From: Microbispora hainanensis
GTDB lineage: Bacteria; Actinomycetota; Actinomycetes; Streptosporangiales; Streptosporangiaceae
DNA: 64,000 bases
Assembly: GCF_036186745.1 (NCBI RefSeq)
Contig: NZ_CP108086.1
Location: 6,510,001 to 6,574,000, forward strand
Direction: 5' to 3'
Both the position numbers and the translations under genes were made by a program. The notes beneath the pieces were generated by a model. That model was not told where the DNA came from, ran no database searches, and saw nothing but the letters and a program-made list of their open reading frames with translations. This document shows positions 38,008-47,354 of this stretch, piece after piece. Within the stretch, counting starts at the first letter, position 1. Every line of letters begins with the position of its first letter.

Positions 38008-38574
38008 TCACCCCTTCGTTAGCTGGCGCACCTGTACGACATACAACACCCCCGCCCACCAATACAGACCAGTTCCCCAGATGGCGAAGGCCCATCCGAA
38101 GATCGCGGCAATCTCGGCGTACCATCCCTCGTGCGAGGCGAGGAACAGCAGCGGGAACGCGTACATCAGGGCGGCGGTGCCCGCCTTGCCCAGGAAGTGG
38201 ACGGGCAGCGCGGGGCCGTATCCGTGCCGCCGCAGCACGGGCGGGATCCACAGCATCAGCACGTCGCGCAGCGGCACCGCGAGCGCCAGCCACCAGGGGA
38301 CGGCGCCGCGCAGCACCAGGCCGAGCAGGGTCGCCAGGATGTAGAGCCGGTCGGCCAGCGGGTCGATGAGCCGGCCGAGCCGGCTGATCTGGTTCCAGGC
38401 GCGGGCGAGCTTGCCGTCGAGCCAGTCGCTCACGCCGGCGAGCGCCAGCAGCGCGATCGCCCACCCGTCGGCGTGGGGACCCAGCACGAGCCAGAGGAAG
38501 ACGGGGACGCCGAGCAGCCGCAGGGCGCTCAGCAGGTTGGGCACCGTCCAGATCCGGTCCTCGGCAGCGTTCAC
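38008..38574 (-). CDS. CDP-alcohol phosphatidyltransferase
   Basis: A 188-residue membrane enzyme with the full signature DG(x)2AR(x)8G(x)3D(x)3D, seen as SDWLDGKLARAW followed by GRLIDPLADR, and five to six membrane helices. It transfers a phosphatidyl group from CDP-diacylglycerol to an alcohol; size and sequence resemble PgsA-like phosphatidylglycerophosphate or inositol-phosphate synthases but do not settle which. GTG start. It is the first gene of a two-gene unit with the sugar-nucleotide fusion protein, hinting at a mannosylated phospholipid product, which is inference. Confidence 0.92.
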   Translation of the reverse strand: MNAAEDRIWTVPNLLSALRLLGVPVFLWLVLGPHADGWAIALLALAGVSDWLDGKLARAWNQISRLGRLIDPLADRLYILATLLGLVLRGAVPWWLALAVPLRDVLMLWIPPVLRRHGYGPALPVHFLGKAGTAALMYAFPLLFLASHEGWYAEIAAIFGWAFAIWGTGLYWWAGVLYVVQVRQLTKG

Positions 38575-38584
38575 GCCCCAGACC

Positions 38585-39274
38585 CTACATGCCGCTCTCC
38601 CGGTCGTTCCGGGCAGGAGCCACGGGGTTGAACCCGGTGTCGACCAAGCCGAACCGGTGCGCCATCACCGCCGCCTGGGTGCGGTTGCGCAGCCCCAGCT
38701 TGTCGATGAGCGCGGCGACGTGACTCTTGACCGTCGTGACCCCCACGTGCAGCCGGTCGGCGATCTCGGCGTTGGACAGGCCGACCCCGACCAGGGTGAG
38801 CACCTGCGCCTCACGCTCGGTGAGGCCCGGCGGGAGCGGCACCGCCTGCCGCTCGGCCGCCAGGGCCCGTTCGACGACGCGCCGCAGCACCGACGGCGCG
38901 AGCGGGGGCTCCCCCGTCGCGGCCCGCCGTACGGACTCGACCATCCGGGCGGGCGGGTCGTCCTTCACAAGGAACCCGAGCGCGCCCGCGCCAAGCGCGG
39001 CATAAAGGTTCTCGTCCTCGGAGAACGTCGTGAGCACGACGATCCGGGCGGACGGCTGGGCGGCGAGGATCCTGCGGGTGGCCTCCAGGCCGTCGACGCG
39101 CGGCATCCGCAGGTCCATCAGCACCACATCGGGGCGGTGCCGCTCGGCCAGCCGTACGGCTTCCGCCCCGTCGGCGGCCTCCCCGCACACCTCCATGTCG
39201 CCGGCCGCCTCCAGCATCATCCGGACGCCCGCCCGCACCAGGGCCTGGTCGTCGGCGACCACGACCCGGATCAC
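38585..39274 (-). CDS. NarL/LuxR family response regulator
   Basis: A 229-residue regulator: acidic pocket VVVADDQALVRAG, Asp54 in VVLMDLRMPRVDG, VLTTFSEDE, FLVKDDPPARM, and a LuxR HTH (LTEREAQVLTLVGVGLSNAE, VGVTTVKSHVAALIDKLGLR). The GTG start overlaps the kinase stop by 4 bp (GTGA), so the two genes are coupled. It ends 10 bp before the CDP-alcohol phosphatidyltransferase GTG on the same strand, so all four genes could lie on one transcript. Confidence 0.93.
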   Translation of the reverse strand: MIRVVVADDQALVRAGVRMMLEAAGDMEVCGEAADGAEAVRLAERHRPDVVLMDLRMPRVDGLEATRRILAAQPSARIVVLTTFSEDENLYAALGAGALGFLVKDDPPARMVESVRRAATGEPPLAPSVLRRVVERALAAERQAVPLPPGLTEREAQVLTLVGVGLSNAEIADRLHVGVTTVKSHVAALIDKLGLRNRTQAAVMAHRFGLVDTGFNPVAPARNDRESGM

Positions 39275-41109
39275 GCGAGCCTCCCGGAGACGCGGCACGC
39301 CGGCCGGTTCTCGCCCGGCACCGGCAGCGAGGCGGTCAGCCGCCAGCCGCCGCCCTCGGCCGGGCCGGCGGTGACGTGCCCGCCGAAGGCGCGGGCCCGC
39401 TCCCGCATGCCCGCGATGCCCTGGCCGTGGGACGGCAGCACGTCCGGGGCGCCGGACGTGCCGGGACCGTTGCGCACCTCGACCGTGAGCGCGTCCGGGC
39501 GCATCGCCACGTCGACCTCCGCCCGGGCTCCCGGCCCGGCGTGTTTCAGCACGTTCGTCAGCCCCTCCTGGACGATCCGCGCCGCCGAGGCCAGCACCAC
39601 CAGCGGGGCCCGCTCCGCCTCGGGCGCGAGACGCAGATCCACCCGCAGGCCGGCCGTCGTCATCCGGGACACGGCGTCGCGCAGCACGTCGCCGGGATCG
39701 GCCAGCATGTTCGCGAGCATGAGATCGGACCCGAGCGCCTCGCCGGGGTCGCGCAGCACGGACAGCAGGCCGCGCAGGTCCTCGAGCACGCGGTGGCCGG
39801 TGTCCCTGATGTCGGCCAGCGCCTCGGCGGCCGGGCCGTCGGCCCCCGCGTACTGCGCGGCGCTCGCGCGCAGCACCATCGCCCCCACGTGGTGGGCCAC
39901 GATGTCGTGCACCTCGCGGGCGATCCGCTCCCGCTCGGCGAGCCGGGCGGCCCTGGCCCGCTCCGCGGACAGTTCGGTGGCGTGCCTGGCCTGGGCCTGC
40001 CGTACGCCGACGTAGCGGCCGATCGCCACGGGCGCGGTCACCATGGTCATCAGCGCCACCGTACGGAACGGGGTGATGTCGCCCGGGTCGTCCACGATCA
40101 CGATCGCGGCGACCGAGCAGGTCAGGGCGTACGCCGCGGCGACCCACGGCCAGGTGGCGCGGGTCGCGAACACGCCGAGGGCCACCAGGGCGAGCAGCTG
40201 GAGGCTGTTGCCGGTCCTCGGGACGTACTGGTCGGCCACCACGAGCGCGACGCTCTCCAGCAGCAGGACCGCGCCGGGCAGGTGCCGCACGACGCCCAGG
40301 GCGAGCCCCGAGAGCATCACCCCGAGCGCGACCGCCCACACGGGCGGCTCGCCGCTGTGCCAGTAGGGCCAGGTGGTCAGCACCGACAGCGCCACCCCGC
40401 CGCCCGCGAGCAGCAGGTCGAGCAGCGGCGCGGGGTCCTCCCTGCGGCGCCCCTCCTGGCCGCGCAGGTAGCGGCCGATCAGCACCGGGGCCGCGATCAG
40501 CCCGACGGAGTAGAACCAGGTGTTGCTCGTCAGCGCGACGCCGGGATCGGCGAGGTTCACACCGGTCGCGGCGGCGGCGAGCACGGCGGCCGGCGCCGTC
40601 CAGCCCCAGCCGCGCGACCGGGCCAGCACGCCCACCGAGATCGGCAGCAGGACCTGGAGGGTGTTGACGGTGAACGCGCCGAGCTGGTCGCAGATCACCA
40701 GCAGCACGGACAGATAGACGGCCACAGGGCCGGGCCATCGGCGCAGCAGGCCCATCGGCAGCCCGGCGAGCAGGGCGAAGCCCATCCCCACCCACACCGG
40801 GACCGGGGAGCTCCCGTCGCCAGAGAAGCCCCAGGAGCCGGCGCTGACGAGCACGTCGAACGCGGTCCCGGCCACCGCGAGGCCGATGTCGAGGGCCGTG
40901 CCGCGTGAGAGCGCGAGGGGCCGGCCGGCGAGGGACCGATCGGTGGGGGGACGGTCGGTGGGGGGACGGTCTGTGAGGGGAGAGTCCGCGATGGGAGAGT
41001 CTGTTTGGGGACGGTCTGTGCCAGGAGAGTCCGTGACGGGAGTGTCTGTTGGAGGACGGTCTGTGAGGGGGCGCCGGGCGACGAACCGGCGCGCCGAGTG
41101 CCACCGCAT
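39271..41109 (-). CDS. DesK-like sensor histidine kinase with a pentapeptide-repeat N-terminus
   Basis: A 612-residue kinase. Residues 15-64 are ten pentapeptides of the form x-T-D-R/S-P, coded by a 15-bp minisatellite. About eight to nine membrane helices follow (residues 75-365), then the HisKA_3 helix with phospho-His in RIAREVHDIVAHHVGAMVLR and a HATPase ending in GWRLTASLPVPGE. Relatives lack the repeat, which would be a cytoplasmic, Pro-rich spacer before the first helix. ATG 41109 has no clear Shine-Dalgarno, so a start inside or after the repeat cannot be excluded. It is cotranscribed with the response regulator. Confidence 0.88.
   Translation of the reverse strand: MRWHSARRFVARRPLTDRPPTDTPVTDSPGTDRPQTDSPIADSPLTDRPPTDRPPTDRSLAGRPLALSRGTALDIGLAVAGTAFDVLVSAGSWGFSGDGSSPVPVWVGMGFALLAGLPMGLLRRWPGPVAVYLSVLLVICDQLGAFTVNTLQVLLPISVGVLARSRGWGWTAPAAVLAAAATGVNLADPGVALTSNTWFYSVGLIAAPVLIGRYLRGQEGRRREDPAPLLDLLLAGGGVALSVLTTWPYWHSGEPPVWAVALGVMLSGLALGVVRHLPGAVLLLESVALVVADQYVPRTGNSLQLLALVALGVFATRATWPWVAAAYALTCSVAAIVIVDDPGDITPFRTVALMTMVTAPVAIGRYVGVRQAQARHATELSAERARAARLAERERIAREVHDIVAHHVGAMVLRASAAQYAGADGPAAEALADIRDTGHRVLEDLRGLLSVLRDPGEALGSDLMLANMLADPGDVLRDAVSRMTTAGLRVDLRLAPEAERAPLVVLASAARIVQEGLTNVLKHAGPGARAEVDVAMRPDALTVEVRNGPGTSGAPDVLPSHGQGIAGMRERARAFGGHVTAGPAEGGGWRLTASLPVPGENRPACRVSGRLA
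40918..41067 (-). repeat. 15-bp minisatellite coding x-T-D-R/S-P pentapeptides
   Basis: Ten imperfect tandem units, in frame with the sensor kinase. The plus-strand unit is approximately GGACGGTCTGTGAGG with GGAGAGTCCGYGAYG variants. Confidence 0.9.
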
Positions 41110-41280
41110 GAGGGAACGCTACCGCCCGTCCGGGTGGAAACCCGTCCTCCGGCCGGAGGAGGCCTCTCCTCCTTCTGGCCGCTTCCGCCCGCCGATGGGC
41201 CGTACGCGGTGATCCGCCTGGCCGCCAGGTCGGTCCGTACGGCGGGCGAACCAGGCCGTCCGCGGCCATAGCGTCGCGGC

Positions 41281-41871
41281 ATGGCGAACGAAACAGCGGT
41301 CTTCTTCGGGCAGTTCCTGCGCTCCCCCGCCGTGACCGGGGCGGTCGCGCCCAGCTCACGGCGGCTGTCGGAGGCGGTGTGCGTGCCGGTTCCGGAGCGC
41401 GGCGACCCCGTCGTGGTCGAGCTGGGGCCGGGCACGGGTCCCTTCACCGCCGAGATCCAGCGCCGCATCGGCGGGCGGGGGCGGCATCTTGCGGTCGAGA
41501 TCAATCCGCGGCTGGCCGGTCATCTCGGCGCCCGCTATCCGGGGGTCGAGCTCGTGGTCGACAGCGCCGCGCGGCTGCCCGAGCTGCTCGCCGGCCGGGG
41601 CGTGGCCGCCGCCGACGTGATCGTGAGCGGGCTGCCCTGGGCGGCGTTTCCCCCCGCCCACCAGGCGGACCTGCTGCGGGCCGTGGTCGCCTCGCTCGCG
41701 CCGGGGGGCGCGTTCACGACGTTCTCCTACGTGCACGCCCGCCTGCTGCCCGCGGCCCTGCGGTTCCGCCGCAGGCTGGGCGAGGCGTTCGAGGAGGTCG
41801 TGGCCGGGCGCACGGTGTGGCGGAACCTGCCGCCCGCCTTCGTCTACCACGCGCGCCGCCCCCGCCGATGA
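41281..41871 (+). CDS. SAM-dependent methyltransferase, phospholipid N-methyltransferase-like
   Basis: A 196-residue Rossmann methyltransferase. The N-terminus FFGQFLRSPAVTGAVAPSSR is typical of the PmtA-like group, followed by SAM motif I VVVELGPGTGPFTAEI, an acidic EINPRL after strand 2 and the motif VSGLPWAAFP. It probably methylates phosphatidylethanolamine or a similar lipid headgroup, though members of this group are also annotated as rRNA dimethyltransferase-like. It is divergent from the kinase operon and 38 bp upstream of the acyl-CoA dehydrogenase gene. Confidence 0.82.
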   Translation: MANETAVFFGQFLRSPAVTGAVAPSSRRLSEAVCVPVPERGDPVVVELGPGTGPFTAEIQRRIGGRGRHLAVEINPRLAGHLGARYPGVELVVDSAARLPELLAGRGVAAADVIVSGLPWAAFPPAHQADLLRAVVASLAPGGAFTTFSYVHARLLPAALRFRRRLGEAFEEVVAGRTVWRNLPPAFVYHARRPRR

Positions 41872-41909
41872 TCTCGCGGCCCGCCGAATGACGTTCTAAA
41901 GTGACGGGC

Positions 41910-43091
41910 ATGGACTTCACGCTGCCGGAGAGCGCGCAGGCGGTGCGCCGGGGCATCGCGGACATCTGCTCGCGATACGACATGGACTACTGGCAGCGCT
42001 GCGAAGCCGAAAAGCGCTGGCCGGAAGAGGTGTGGGCCGAGCTCGCCAAGGGCGGCTGGCTCGGCCTGGCCGTACCCGAGGAGTACGGCGGAGCCGGGCA
42101 GGGCCTGCTGGAGCTGGCCGTGGCCACCGAGACGCTGTCGGCCTCCGGCTCCGCGGGCGGTTCCGCGTTCATGTACGTGCTGACGCCGGGGTTCGGGGCG
42201 CTGACGCTGGCCAGGCACGGCTCGGCCGAGCAGAAGGCCGCGCTGCTGCCGAAGTTGGCGACGGGCGAGGTCGAGACCTGCTTCGCGCTGACCGAGCCCG
42301 ACGCCGGGTCCAACTCGCTGGCGATCTCGACCTTCGCCCGCAGGGACGGCGACGACTTCGTCGTCAACGGCCAGAAGATCTGGATCACCGGGGTCCAGCG
42401 GGCCTCCTGGATGCTGCTCGTCACCCGGACGATCCCGGCGGCGGAGGCCAGGCCGCGCAGCGACGGGCTGACGGTGTTCCTGGTGAACGTGCCGGAGGCG
42501 GTGGCGGCGGGACAGCTGTCCTACCGGCCGATCCCCAAGATGGGCGCGAACACCACGCCGTCCAACATGGTCTTCATCGACGACCTGCGGCTGCCCGCCT
42601 CCAGCGTGGTCGGCGAGGTCGACCGGGGGGTGGCCGTGCTGTGGGACGTGCTAAACCCCGAGCGGATCCTCCTGGCGGCCAGCGCCCTCGGCGGGGCCGA
42701 GGTGGCGCTGCGGGTGGGCGTCGACTACGCGAAGCAGCGGGAGGTCTTCGGCCGGCCCATCGGGGCCAACCAGGCCGTCGCGTTCCCGCTCGCCCAGGTC
42801 AAGGCCAAGATCGAGCTGGCCAGGCTGATGCTGTACAAGGCGGCATGGTCGTTCGACAACCACCTGCCCTGCGGCACGGAGGCCAACATCGCCAAGCTGA
42901 CGGCCTCGCAGGCCGCGTGGGAGGCCGCCGACGCGGCGTTCCAGACCCACGGGGGCATGGCGTACTCGCTGGAGTATCCCGTCGCCCGGCTGCTGGCCGA
43001 CGCCAGGATCGGCCGGATCGCGCCGGTGACCGAGGAGCTGCTGCTCAACTATCTGGCCACCCAGGTGCTCGGCCTGCCCAGGAGCTTCTGA
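41910..43091 (+). CDS. Acyl-CoA dehydrogenase
   Basis: A 393-residue flavoenzyme: GGWLGLAVPEEYGGAGQGLL, CFALTEPDAGSNSLA (FAD/substrate site), GQKIWITGV, PIPKMGANTTPSNMVF, and the helical C-terminus with FGRPIGANQAVAFPLAQVK and QTHGGMAYSLEYPVARLLAD. The C-terminal end RIAPVTEELLLNYLATQVLG replaces the usual GTSEIQR turn, as in the subgroup with Val-Thr-Glu. ATG 41910 lies 7 nt after TAAAGT, fitting a leaderless mRNA; GTG 41901 is an alternative. It carries out the first step of fatty-acyl or short-branched-acyl-CoA oxidation. An enoyl-CoA hydratase gene lies 0.7 kb away on the opposite strand. Confidence 0.93.
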   Translation: MDFTLPESAQAVRRGIADICSRYDMDYWQRCEAEKRWPEEVWAELAKGGWLGLAVPEEYGGAGQGLLELAVATETLSASGSAGGSAFMYVLTPGFGALTLARHGSAEQKAALLPKLATGEVETCFALTEPDAGSNSLAISTFARRDGDDFVVNGQKIWITGVQRASWMLLVTRTIPAAEARPRSDGLTVFLVNVPEAVAAGQLSYRPIPKMGANTTPSNMVFIDDLRLPASSVVGEVDRGVAVLWDVLNPERILLAASALGGAEVALRVGVDYAKQREVFGRPIGANQAVAFPLAQVKAKIELARLMLYKAAWSFDNHLPCGTEANIAKLTASQAAWEAADAAFQTHGGMAYSLEYPVARLLADARIGRIAPVTEELLLNYLATQVLGLPRSF

Positions 43092-43110
43092 CCGCATCTG
43101 ATCGGCCTTC

Positions 43111-43154
43111 GACCGCCTCCGGATCGCCTCCCGACCGCCTCCCGACCGCCTCCG
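43111..43154. repeat. Four-copy 11-bp repeat
   Basis: GAYCGCCTCCS four times in tandem in the spacer after the acyl-CoA dehydrogenase gene. Non-coding. Confidence 0.85.
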
Positions 43155-43211
43155 GCCGCTTGCGCGCCGCTGTCGCGGGGCACCTACTTGAGGCAGCGGA
43201 AGGAGTCACAC

Positions 43212-43634
43212 ATGCGCGGTCCGTACGCCAGCACGGTGATCAACGCGGACGCCGGGGACGTCTGGGCGTTCCTGCGCGAGTTCGGCAACCTCCACGAATG
43301 GCTGCCGGGCGTGGCCACCTGCGAGATCGAGGAGGGCGCACCGCTCGCCCCGGGAGCGGTGCGGCGGGTCGAGGGGGCGGGCGGGGTGTTCCGTGAGCGG
43401 CTGCTGACCCTCGACGACGAGGCCCGTACGTTCACCTACGCGATCATCGAGTCGCCGCTGCCGATGCGCGACTACCACGCGACCTGCCGGGTCGCCCCGG
43501 TGACGGACTCCGGGCAGGCGTTCGTGGAGTGGCACGCGACCTTCGAGGCCGACGACCCCGAGAAGATCGCCAAGATCCTCACGCGGGGCGTCTTCGTCCC
43601 CGGCCTGGAATCGCTCCGCAAACGCTTCGGCTGA
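43212..43634 (+). CDS. SRPBCC family protein (polyketide-cyclase/MxaD-like)
   Basis: A 140-residue START-like protein with VINADAGDVWAFLREFGNLH, EWLPGVATCEIEEGAPLAPG, RRVEGAGGVFRERLLTLDDE and the C-terminal helix KILTRGVFVPGLESLRKRFG. GGAAGGAG upstream fixes the ATG. It lies 120 bp after the acyl-CoA dehydrogenase gene and could be cotranscribed. Its fold binds hydrophobic ligands; no catalytic role can be assigned. Confidence 0.85.
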   Translation: MRGPYASTVINADAGDVWAFLREFGNLHEWLPGVATCEIEEGAPLAPGAVRRVEGAGGVFRERLLTLDDEARTFTYAIIESPLPMRDYHATCRVAPVTDSGQAFVEWHATFEADDPEKIAKILTRGVFVPGLESLRKRFG

Positions 43635-43808
43635 GCGTGCCGGACGAATCCCGGCCCTGCTGCGCGTGACCCGGGCCCGCCACGGGCAGCGTGTGCCGGA
43701 TGCTCCCCGAGTCGTCTCACCACCTGCTTCCGGGGCCGATGCCCGGCCGGTTTCAACGGCGATCAAGACCCAGGCCACTCGGTCAGGGCACGGCCTGCCG
43801 GTCGGCGC

Positions 43809-44600
<792 letters not shown>

Positions 44601-44850
44601 GACGCCACTCCTCGCCTGATCCCTGCGGCCGGGGGTCGCGGACCACCGCCGCCCGGGGGAACAGCATGTGGCTAGGGTCCTCCCGCCCGGGGACGCATCG
44701 CCATGCCCCGCACAGTAACAGCGCCCGCCGACAGGACCACCGAAGCGGCCGCGGCGCGCTTCCCCGGCCGCCCGCGCCGCCTCCGGCCCCTGACGCCGCC
44801 TCACGCCGTCCGCGGTGGCCGCGCCGGCCCGGGACACGGTCCGTACGAGG

Positions 44851-45549
44851 TCAGGGGCGGGCCGCGTCCACCAGGGCCTCGACCAGGCGGTTGTCCGCGC
44901 CGCGCTCGGGGTGCCACTGGACGCCGACGGCGAACCGGTGCCCCTGCAGCTCGACGGCCTCGACGATCTGGTCGTCCGCCCACGCCACCGCGATCAGGCC
45001 GGTGCCGAGCCGCCGGACGGCCTGGTGGTGCGCGCCGGTCACCTCCGCGCGGTCGCCCACGGCCTTGCCGACCTTGCTCGACACGCTCACCGTGACCACG
45101 TGCGCGGCCGTCGCGTGACGGTTGTGGCCGACGGACTCCCGCAGCGACGTGATCAGCGTGCCGCCCTGGGCGACGTTGAGCACGTGCATGCCGCGCGATA
45201 TCGCCAGCAGCGGCACGTCCGCCTCCACCGCCGCCTGCGCCAGCGCCGTCTCGAACCGGTCGCGCTGGGGCTGCGGCCCGCCGAACCCGTCGTCGTCCGG
45301 CTCCCCCGCCGCGACCTCGCCGTACAGGGCCGGATCGACCTCGACGCCCCCGGCGAGGATGACCGCGTCCAGGCGGCGAATGTAGTCACCGGCGGACACG
45401 GGGCTCAACGGCGGCAGCAGGACGGGCGCGCCGCCGGACTTCTCCACCGCGCGCGCGTACGCCTGGGGCGAGATCGCCGCCTCACGGACCCACGTGCCCC
45501 AGCGCGCGGCCTCTAGATAGGTGGTGATGCCGACGATGGGACGCGCCAT
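44851..45549 (-). CDS. Class I glutamine amidotransferase-like (PuuD/peptidase C26) protein lacking the nucleophile Cys
   Basis: A 232-residue protein with the gamma-glutamyl-GABA hydrolase fold: [36 protein letters not shown], then [27 protein letters not shown] and GVQWHPE (His213, Glu215). The canonical nucleophile motif CRGMQ reads SRGMH: Cys is Ser118 (codon TCG) and Gln is His121. Hydrolysis of gamma-glutamyl bonds by the usual Cys mechanism is therefore not expected; it may be inactive, regulatory, or use Ser. AGGAG lies 8 nt before the ATG. Convergent or antiparallel neighbours give no pathway clue. Confidence 0.88.
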   Translation of the reverse strand: MARPIVGITTYLEAARWGTWVREAAISPQAYARAVEKSGGAPVLLPPLSPVSAGDYIRRLDAVILAGGVEVDPALYGEVAAGEPDDDGFGGPQPQRDRFETALAQAAVEADVPLLAISRGMHVLNVAQGGTLITSLRESVGHNRHATAAHVVTVSVSSKVGKAVGDRAEVTGAHHQAVRRLGTGLIAVAWADDQIVEAVELQGHRFAVGVQWHPERGADNRLVEALVDAARP

Positions 45550-45846
45550 GGCCAATCTCCTGAAGGTGTGCGTGCAGGCAGGCCCCATCATGTCGCAGAT
45601 CGTTTTCCCTTTTGTCACTTTTCACATCAGTCACACGAGTCACACGGAGGGCGTCACGAAAAATAACGAAGTGTTCACAGTCGGTTGCCTTGCGGGGAAT
45701 CGGTTGTGACGCCCGAGAGCGAGTGAAACACTCACCGTTGAGCGATCGGTTGAGCCGGGGCCGCCGCCGCTCGTCACCCGGAGCCGTCAGGGAGGTGGAT
45801 CGACAGACCGGAGCACGCTTCCGGTCCCTAGGGTGGGACACAACTG

Positions 45847-47274
45847 ATGCCGCTGAATCCGCGCCTCGTCAAGGAGAGCTTCTCGGTCGTCGAGCCCGTC
45901 GCCGGGAAGGCCGCGGGATATTTCTACGGACGACTGTTCACGCACTGCCCGCAGATGCGGGGCATGTTCCCGCCGGGCATGGAGGTGCAGCGCGACCGGC
46001 TCTTCAACGCGCTCACGAGGATCGTCTGGATGCTCGACAGCCCCGAGGGGCTGGCGTCCTATCTCGCCCAGCTGGGGCGGGACCATCGCAAGTACGGCGT
46101 GTCCCCCGAGCACTACAAAGTCGTGGGAAACGCCCTCCTCGCCACGATCAGGCACTTCGCCGCCGAGATCTGGACCGACGAGATCGAGGCCGCCTGGACC
46201 GAGGCGTACGCCATGGCGGCGAAGATCATGATCGACGCTGCCGACGCCGAGACCACGCCCGCCTGGTGGCTGGCGGAGGTGATCGACCACGAACCACGCA
46301 CCAGGGACATCGCGGTGCTCACGCTGCGGCCCTCGCAGCCCATGGACTTCGTCCCCGGGCAGTACGTCACGGTGCAGACGGCCAGATGGCCACGCGTGTG
46401 GCGGCGGTTCTCCATCGCCAACGCGCCCCGCGCGGACGGCACGCTCCGCCTGCACGTGCGGGCCGTGCCGGGCGGCTGGGTGAGCACGGCGCTGGTCCGC
46501 CACACCCGTATCGGCGACCAGCTCCTGCTCGGCCCGCCGGTCGGCACGATGACGCCGCCCGAGCCGGGCCGCGACGTGCTCTGCGTCGCGGGCGGCACCG
46601 GCCTCGCGCCGCTCAAGGCCGTCATCGAGCACGTCATCGCCTCCGGCGAGCGCCCGAACATCCACCTGCTGTTCGGCGCCCGCCGCGCGTGCGACCTGTA
46701 CGACATGCCGGACCTGGCGAGGATGGAGGCCGCCTTCCCCTGGCTGCGGGTCGTGCCGGCGGTCTCCGACGACCCGGCCTACGACGGGATGCGCGGCCGG
46801 CTTCCCGACGTGGTCGAGAGGTTCCACTCCTGGGCCGACCACGAGGCGTACGTCTGCGGGCCTGCGGCGATGGTGAACGAGACCGTACGGCGCCTGCAGA
46901 TGTCGGGCGTGCCGCTCGCGCGGATCCACCGCGACCCGATACACAGCGACGCCGTGCCCGGCGACCCATCACCGGGCCGCATGGTGCACGGCGGCACGGT
47001 GCACGGCGGCACGGTGCACGGCGGCACAGTCCATGGCGGCGCGGTTAACAACGACACGTTGGCACACGGCGGCGCGGTCCACGACACGTTGGCGCCCGGC
47101 GACCCGGTACATGGCGACCCCGTGCATGGCGACCCCGTGCATGGTGACCCCGTGCATGGTGACCCCGTGCATGGTGATCCCGTGCACGGCGTCCCGGCGC
47201 ATGGTGATCCGGTGCATGGCGTTCCTGCGCATGGTGATCCGGTGCGCGGCGGCACGGTCCGCAGCGAGGCTTGA
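45847..47274 (+). CDS. Flavohemoglobin-type globin/reductase with a pentapeptide-repeat tail
   Basis: A 475-residue protein. Globin domain (1-135) with proximal His80 in LGRDHRKYGVSPEHY; ferredoxin-reductase-type FAD domain (140-235) with WRRFSIANAP, and NAD domain (240-365) with CVAGGTGLAPLKAVIEHV and YVCGPAAMV. Family members detoxify nitric oxide with O2 and NAD(P)H. Normal flavohemoglobins end near residue 370; here about 95 more residues form VHGGT and VHGDP pentapeptide repeats, His-rich and presumably disordered. The tail is in frame and uninterrupted. No Shine-Dalgarno of note precedes the ATG. The spacer upstream is relatively AT-rich and shared with the divergent amidotransferase-like gene. 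Confidence 0.9.
   Translation: MPLNPRLVKESFSVVEPVAGKAAGYFYGRLFTHCPQMRGMFPPGMEVQRDRLFNALTRIVWMLDSPEGLASYLAQLGRDHRKYGVSPEHYKVVGNALLATIRHFAAEIWTDEIEAAWTEAYAMAAKIMIDAADAETTPAWWLAEVIDHEPRTRDIAVLTLRPSQPMDFVPGQYVTVQTARWPRVWRRFSIANAPRADGTLRLHVRAVPGGWVSTALVRHTRIGDQLLLGPPVGTMTPPEPGRDVLCVAGGTGLAPLKAVIEHVIASGERPNIHLLFGARRACDLYDMPDLARMEAAFPWLRVVPAVSDDPAYDGMRGRLPDVVERFHSWADHEAYVCGPAAMVNETVRRLQMSGVPLARIHRDPIHSDAVPGDPSPGRMVHGGTVHGGTVHGGTVHGGAVNNDTLAHGGAVHDTLAPGDPVHGDPVHGDPVHGDPVHGDPVHGDPVHGVPAHGDPVHGVPAHGDPVRGGTVRSEA
46981..47265 (+). repeat. 15-bp minisatellite coding VHG[GD][TP] pentapeptides
   Basis: About 19 imperfect in-frame units. An early block of GTGCACGGCGGCACG units gives VHGGT; after an irregular middle a block of GTGCATGGTGACCCC-type units gives VHGDP. 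Unit-to-unit differences are mostly third-base changes plus Val/Ala and Asp/Val swaps. Confidence 0.95.
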
Positions 47275-47354
47275 CCGGAACAGCGGGCGAGGTGGAGGGT
47301 TTCCTGGCAGGATTCGAATCGAAAGCGTGATCGAAATCGGCACAGGGAGGACAT

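Noticed and set aside
44703..45095. 130-codon plus-strand frame between the enoyl-CoA hydratase and amidotransferase-like genes
   Set aside because: Mostly antisense to the amidotransferase-like gene and composed of Arg/Pro/Gly runs. The 44601-44850 spacer appears non-coding.
45600..45700. Possible GlnR box in the amidotransferase/flavohemoglobin spacer
   Set aside because: A GTCAC followed by an ATAAC-like half-site is present, but spacing is 5 rather than 6 and the second half-site is poor. The AGTCACACG direct repeat (45629-45646) explains part of the similarity.
46981..47265. Regular repeats considered as a CRISPR array or iterons
   Set aside because: Units are contiguous with no spacers, period exactly 15, in frame with the flavohemoglobin; a coding minisatellite explains them.
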